DNA from: UBA4292 sp002395865
GTDB taxonomy: Bacteria; Bacillota; Clostridia; Lachnospirales; Lachnospiraceae
Direction: 5' to 3'
DNA: 43,510 nucleotides
NCBI GenBank assembly: GCA_946533395.1
Contig: CAMNBU010000020.1
Span: forward strand, 1-43,510
The position numbers and the translations under genes are program-made. The stretch's first letter is position 1. Every line of letters begins with the position of its first letter. The notes beneath the pieces were generated by a model that saw only the letters and a list, made by a program, of their open reading frames with translations, did not search any database and had not been told where the DNA came from. Of this stretch, positions 41,264 to 43,510 are shown piece after piece.

Positions 41264-43510
41264 ATGCCAGACAATAATATTCAGGAACTTTATCGGGAAT
41301 TAAAAGCCTCGCAGTCGACCTCACAGAACTACGCCCCGTTTCTTCAGTCCATGGAAACGCTTGATTCGGAGATGAAAGCGCTCATGGAGCCCGATGAAAA
41401 CGGCTGGAAACTGCTTACACCGGAACGCTTTAAGAGCTTCTCCGAGAAATACCGGGATGCCGGCATCAAATTGGAACAATATCTTGCGGGTACGGCTTCC
41501 ACACAGGATCCCGCAGAACGCCTCATTCGTGAAAAAGCAGAAAAGCTTGCAGCACTGATGGCGAAGGATGCCTCGGTTTTCCGCCGTTACAATCCGTCTT
41601 CTCCAAGATCTCAGAAATCGCTGCCGACACTGCTCGAGGAGTCGCGGATTCCCGTCATCGATATTTCCTCCACGAATCTTTCTTCCGTCGGCGGTGCTCA
41701 GTCGTCGCGCGTTCCGATGTCTTTCGTCGGGCCGGACGGTCAGACGATGACAGGCGTTTTCACCAGGGCGTCGTATTTTGACCCTCTCGGAAAATTCAAC
41801 AGAGCAGCAGAAAGAGCCGCCAATCAGCCGGGTGTTACACCGCAGGGCGCAGACCTTCTGAAGAATTTCATGTCGGCATACAAGAACTACTATACAGAGA
41901 ACGCCGATCCGAAGAAACCGGTGTCAAATCCGCCGACGATGCTCGACCATTTTTTACGAAACAGTCGGAAAAGTGCCGGCAGCTCTGGCTGGACCATGTC
42001 GACAGACAAGGTTGTATCGGAAATTGCCCGGGTAAACGGAATGAGTGCCGACGCGGTCAAACAGGCCTGCGGTAAAAAAGCGCTGAATTCGCTGGCATCC
42101 GACATGAAATCCATGGCATTTGAAACCTATATCAACAGCTTTGAAGTCGGTATGACCGATAAAGCCCGTGTCGATACCAAAAATGCCGGGATGAGTATTG
42201 TGGCAGATCTTCTGGGTGTTCCCAATGTCATATGCCGCGCCCAGCCCGTTAAAATCAAAGATGCCAAAGGAAACATCGTCGAAGGCACCTTCATGGAAAT
42301 GGCGAGGGGAACGGATCCGAACAGCCCCGGTCGGGAAGGGATGCGTGCCGGTAAGTCTTCGCTAAAACATACGGATGGACGCGGTCTGGAATCGATTGCC
42401 GATCTGCAGGTTTTGGACTATATCTGCGGCAATGTAGACCGTCACGGCGGGAATCTTTTCTATCAGTTTGATGACGACGGAAAGCTGATCGGCGTACAGG
42501 GCATCGACAATGATTCCTCGTTCGGCACCTTTACTCCGCAGCTTAAGAAGGATGCCGTCCGGCGTCTTCCGGTTGCTCCAACCATGGGTGTAATCAGCAA
42601 AAAGACCGCCGATCTCATTATGAACACAAGTCCTTCGGAACTGGCATTTGCGCTTCGCGGGACCATTGACGAGCCCTCGATCAAGGCCTCCTGCGAACGT
42701 TTGAAAATAATGAAGCATGTCATCTCGCTGAGCCGTAAGCAGTTGGATCAGAATACCCGAGACATCAAATATCCTTACTTAAGGGAGTTGACGACAGAGG
42801 AATTCGCGAATGCCGATATCAAAAAACTCACAGATGCGAAAGCAAATAACCACTTCCGGGAAGTTCACGAACGCCTTCCTATGATCGCCTCGTCAGCCCG
42901 TGCCTCCAACGAGCCGCTTTCCGCAAGTTTGGTCGGTTCCGAAAACCGCGCGACCGAAGCCGGCATTTACGGACAGTATAAGTTCGCCGGACAGATTGAA
43001 AAAAAGCTGAAAGACAAAACCAGCTTCTTCCGCGGTTCTTCTTCACAGAACTACAAGGATATTGAAGAGGCTGTCAGGGACTATGCAAAGCTGCAGCTGC
43101 AGATCAGGAAGCGAATTAATGATTGTAAGAAAAAGGCCGAGGCAGGGGATGCCTCTCCCGACACCATTTTCGGTCAATATGTTACCGGTTTTGACCTTGG
43201 CAAAATGCGCGAAGGACTGCAGAAGATGAAGACCGCAGCCGACAAGTATGCTGTTGAGAAGCGTGCGGAACTGACGGGCAAAGGAATGACGCTTGAGGAC
43301 GACAAATACATCAAGGCACGCATTGAACTTGCAGAAGAGATTTCCCGCTACGCAGGTGAGCATCTCAATATGAGTGCCGATGAAAAAGCCACGCTGGAGT
43401 CGAATGACCGCCGTTCCATGGAAGAATATGCGCGGAGCGAGACAAAGCCCGAAAGAAACCCGCAGAATCCTAATGTGGAAAACAACGGTCTGGAGCAGGC
43501 AAATATAAAC
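41264..43510 (+). CDS. PI3/4-kinase- or HipA-like catalytic-core protein (runs off window)
   Basis: 749 codons without a stop up to the window end, so the gene is incomplete at its 3' end. The start at 41264 (MPDNNIQELYREL) follows GAGGAGGAGAG. Residues 1-110 are a helical domain; residues 125-420 hold the candidate kinase fold. N307 in NAGMSIVADLLG, then GTFMEMARG (Met344-Glu345) resembles a hinge. QVLDYICGNVDRHGGNLF carries the catalytic-loop pattern D392-R-H-G-G-N397, and GIDNDSSFG carries the metal motif Asp415/Asp417. The order DRHxxN then DND is that of PI3/PI4 kinases and HipA-like kinases, including bacterial effectors. Residues 430-749 are helical. No signal peptide. The substrate could be a protein or a lipid; this cannot be told from sequence. 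Codon use is foreign-looking, as in the upstream gene. Confidence 0.8.
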   Translation, partial: MPDNNIQELYRELKASQSTSQNYAPFLQSMETLDSEMKALMEPDENGWKLLTPERFKSFSEKYRDAGIKLEQYLAGTASTQDPAERLIREKAEKLAALMAKDASVFRRYNPSSPRSQKSLPTLLEESRIPVIDISSTNLSSVGGAQSSRVPMSFVGPDGQTMTGVFTRASYFDPLGKFNRAAERAANQPGVTPQGADLLKNFMSAYKNYYTENADPKKPVSNPPTMLDHFLRNSRKSAGSSGWTMSTDKVVSEIARVNGMSADAVKQACGKKALNSLASDMKSMAFETYINSFEVGMTDKARVDTKNAGMSIVADLLGVPNVICRAQPVKIKDAKGNIVEGTFMEMARGTDPNSPGREGMRAGKSSLKHTDGRGLESIADLQVLDYICGNVDRHGGNLFYQFDDDGKLIGVQGIDNDSSFGTFTPQLKKDAVRRLPVAPTMGVISKKTADLIMNTSPSELAFALRGTIDEPSIKASCERLKIMKHVISLSRKQLDQNTRDIKYPYLRELTTEEFANADIKKLTDAKANNHFREVHERLPMIASSARASNEPLSASLVGSENRATEAGIYGQYKFAGQIEKKLKDKTSFFRGSSSQNYKDIEEAVRDYAKLQLQIRKRINDCKKKAEAGDASPDTIFGQYVTGFDLGKMREGLQKMKTAADKYAVEKRAELTGKGMTLEDDKYIKARIELAEEISRYAGEHLNMSADEKATLESNDRRSMEEYARSETKPERNPQNPNVENNGLEQANIN

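Noticed and set aside
39339..41324. Very long open frame (about 660 codons) on the minus strand opposite the 677-aa gene
   Set aside because: No ribosome site at its start, Leu/Arg/His-rich translation typical of an antisense shadow, and the plus-strand gene has a promoter, ribosome site and operon partner.

Overview
The window looks like chromosome of a Gram-positive anaerobe of the Clostridia, most likely Lachnospiraceae. This is inferred from gene content: an Rrf2 regulator beside metY-cysK, a giant HgdC-like activator fusion, an acetate kinase gene, a eukaryotic-type NADP isocitrate dehydrogenase, and a second GyrB/GyrA-like topoisomerase pair. Purine-rich Shine-Dalgarno sites (GGAGG) and preference for AGA/AGG, ATA and GAG codons in most genes agree. 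The DNA is moderately GC-rich by eye. I saw no rRNA, tRNA, CRISPR array or complete insertion sequence.

Layout. 79-2026 (minus strand): a lipoprotein with six cysteine-paired repeats, then an Rrf2-type regulator. 2062-4474: a promoter carrying a 19-bp dyad, metY, cysK and a terminator, i.e. a sulfur-assimilation unit probably controlled by the divergent regulator. 4524-7724: a tandem-repeat promoter, an unrecognised 746-aa protein and a coupled YhcC-type radical SAM gene. 7725-10642: an accessory patch with an Rpn/PD-(D/E)XK nuclease gene, a DUF1016 (YhcG) remnant and an AT-rich orphan gene. 10667-12649: a Sel1-repeat protein and a repeat-bearing membrane protein, closed by a bidirectional terminator. 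12653-16927 (minus): a 1424-aa 2-hydroxyacyl-CoA dehydratase activator/component fusion. 17053-23765: gltX, a UvrD-like helicase, an orphan prepilin peptidase, a TPR protein and ackA, closely packed and partly overlapping. 23799-24043: 6S RNA. 24118-33572: icd, a MalY/PatB lyase, a nuclease-helicase fusion, a HisRS-like gene, a SpoU/TrmH methyltransferase, a degenerate methylglyoxal-synthase-like gene, a YesL/DUF624 membrane protein and an AraC-type regulator. 33605-39042: a ParE/ParC-like topoisomerase pair and a trigger-factor-like lipoprotein. 39095-43510: a second copy of the tandem-repeat promoter, an unrecognised 677-aa helical protein, and a protein with a PI3/4-kinase- or HipA-like catalytic core that runs off the window.

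The strongest candidate for an undescribed system is the pair of loci at 4524 and 39095. They lie about 34.6 kb apart but have the same promoter: two copies of TGTTGGACAT at an 11-bp period, then exactly 7 bp, then a -10 box, with no normally placed -35 box. Each drives a large, helical, charge-rich protein without a signal peptide. At the right-hand locus a kinase-like protein follows. This is the promoter geometry of OmpR/PhoB-type response-regulator control and suggests a small regulon of unusual large proteins. The right-hand locus also has codon use unlike the rest of the window.
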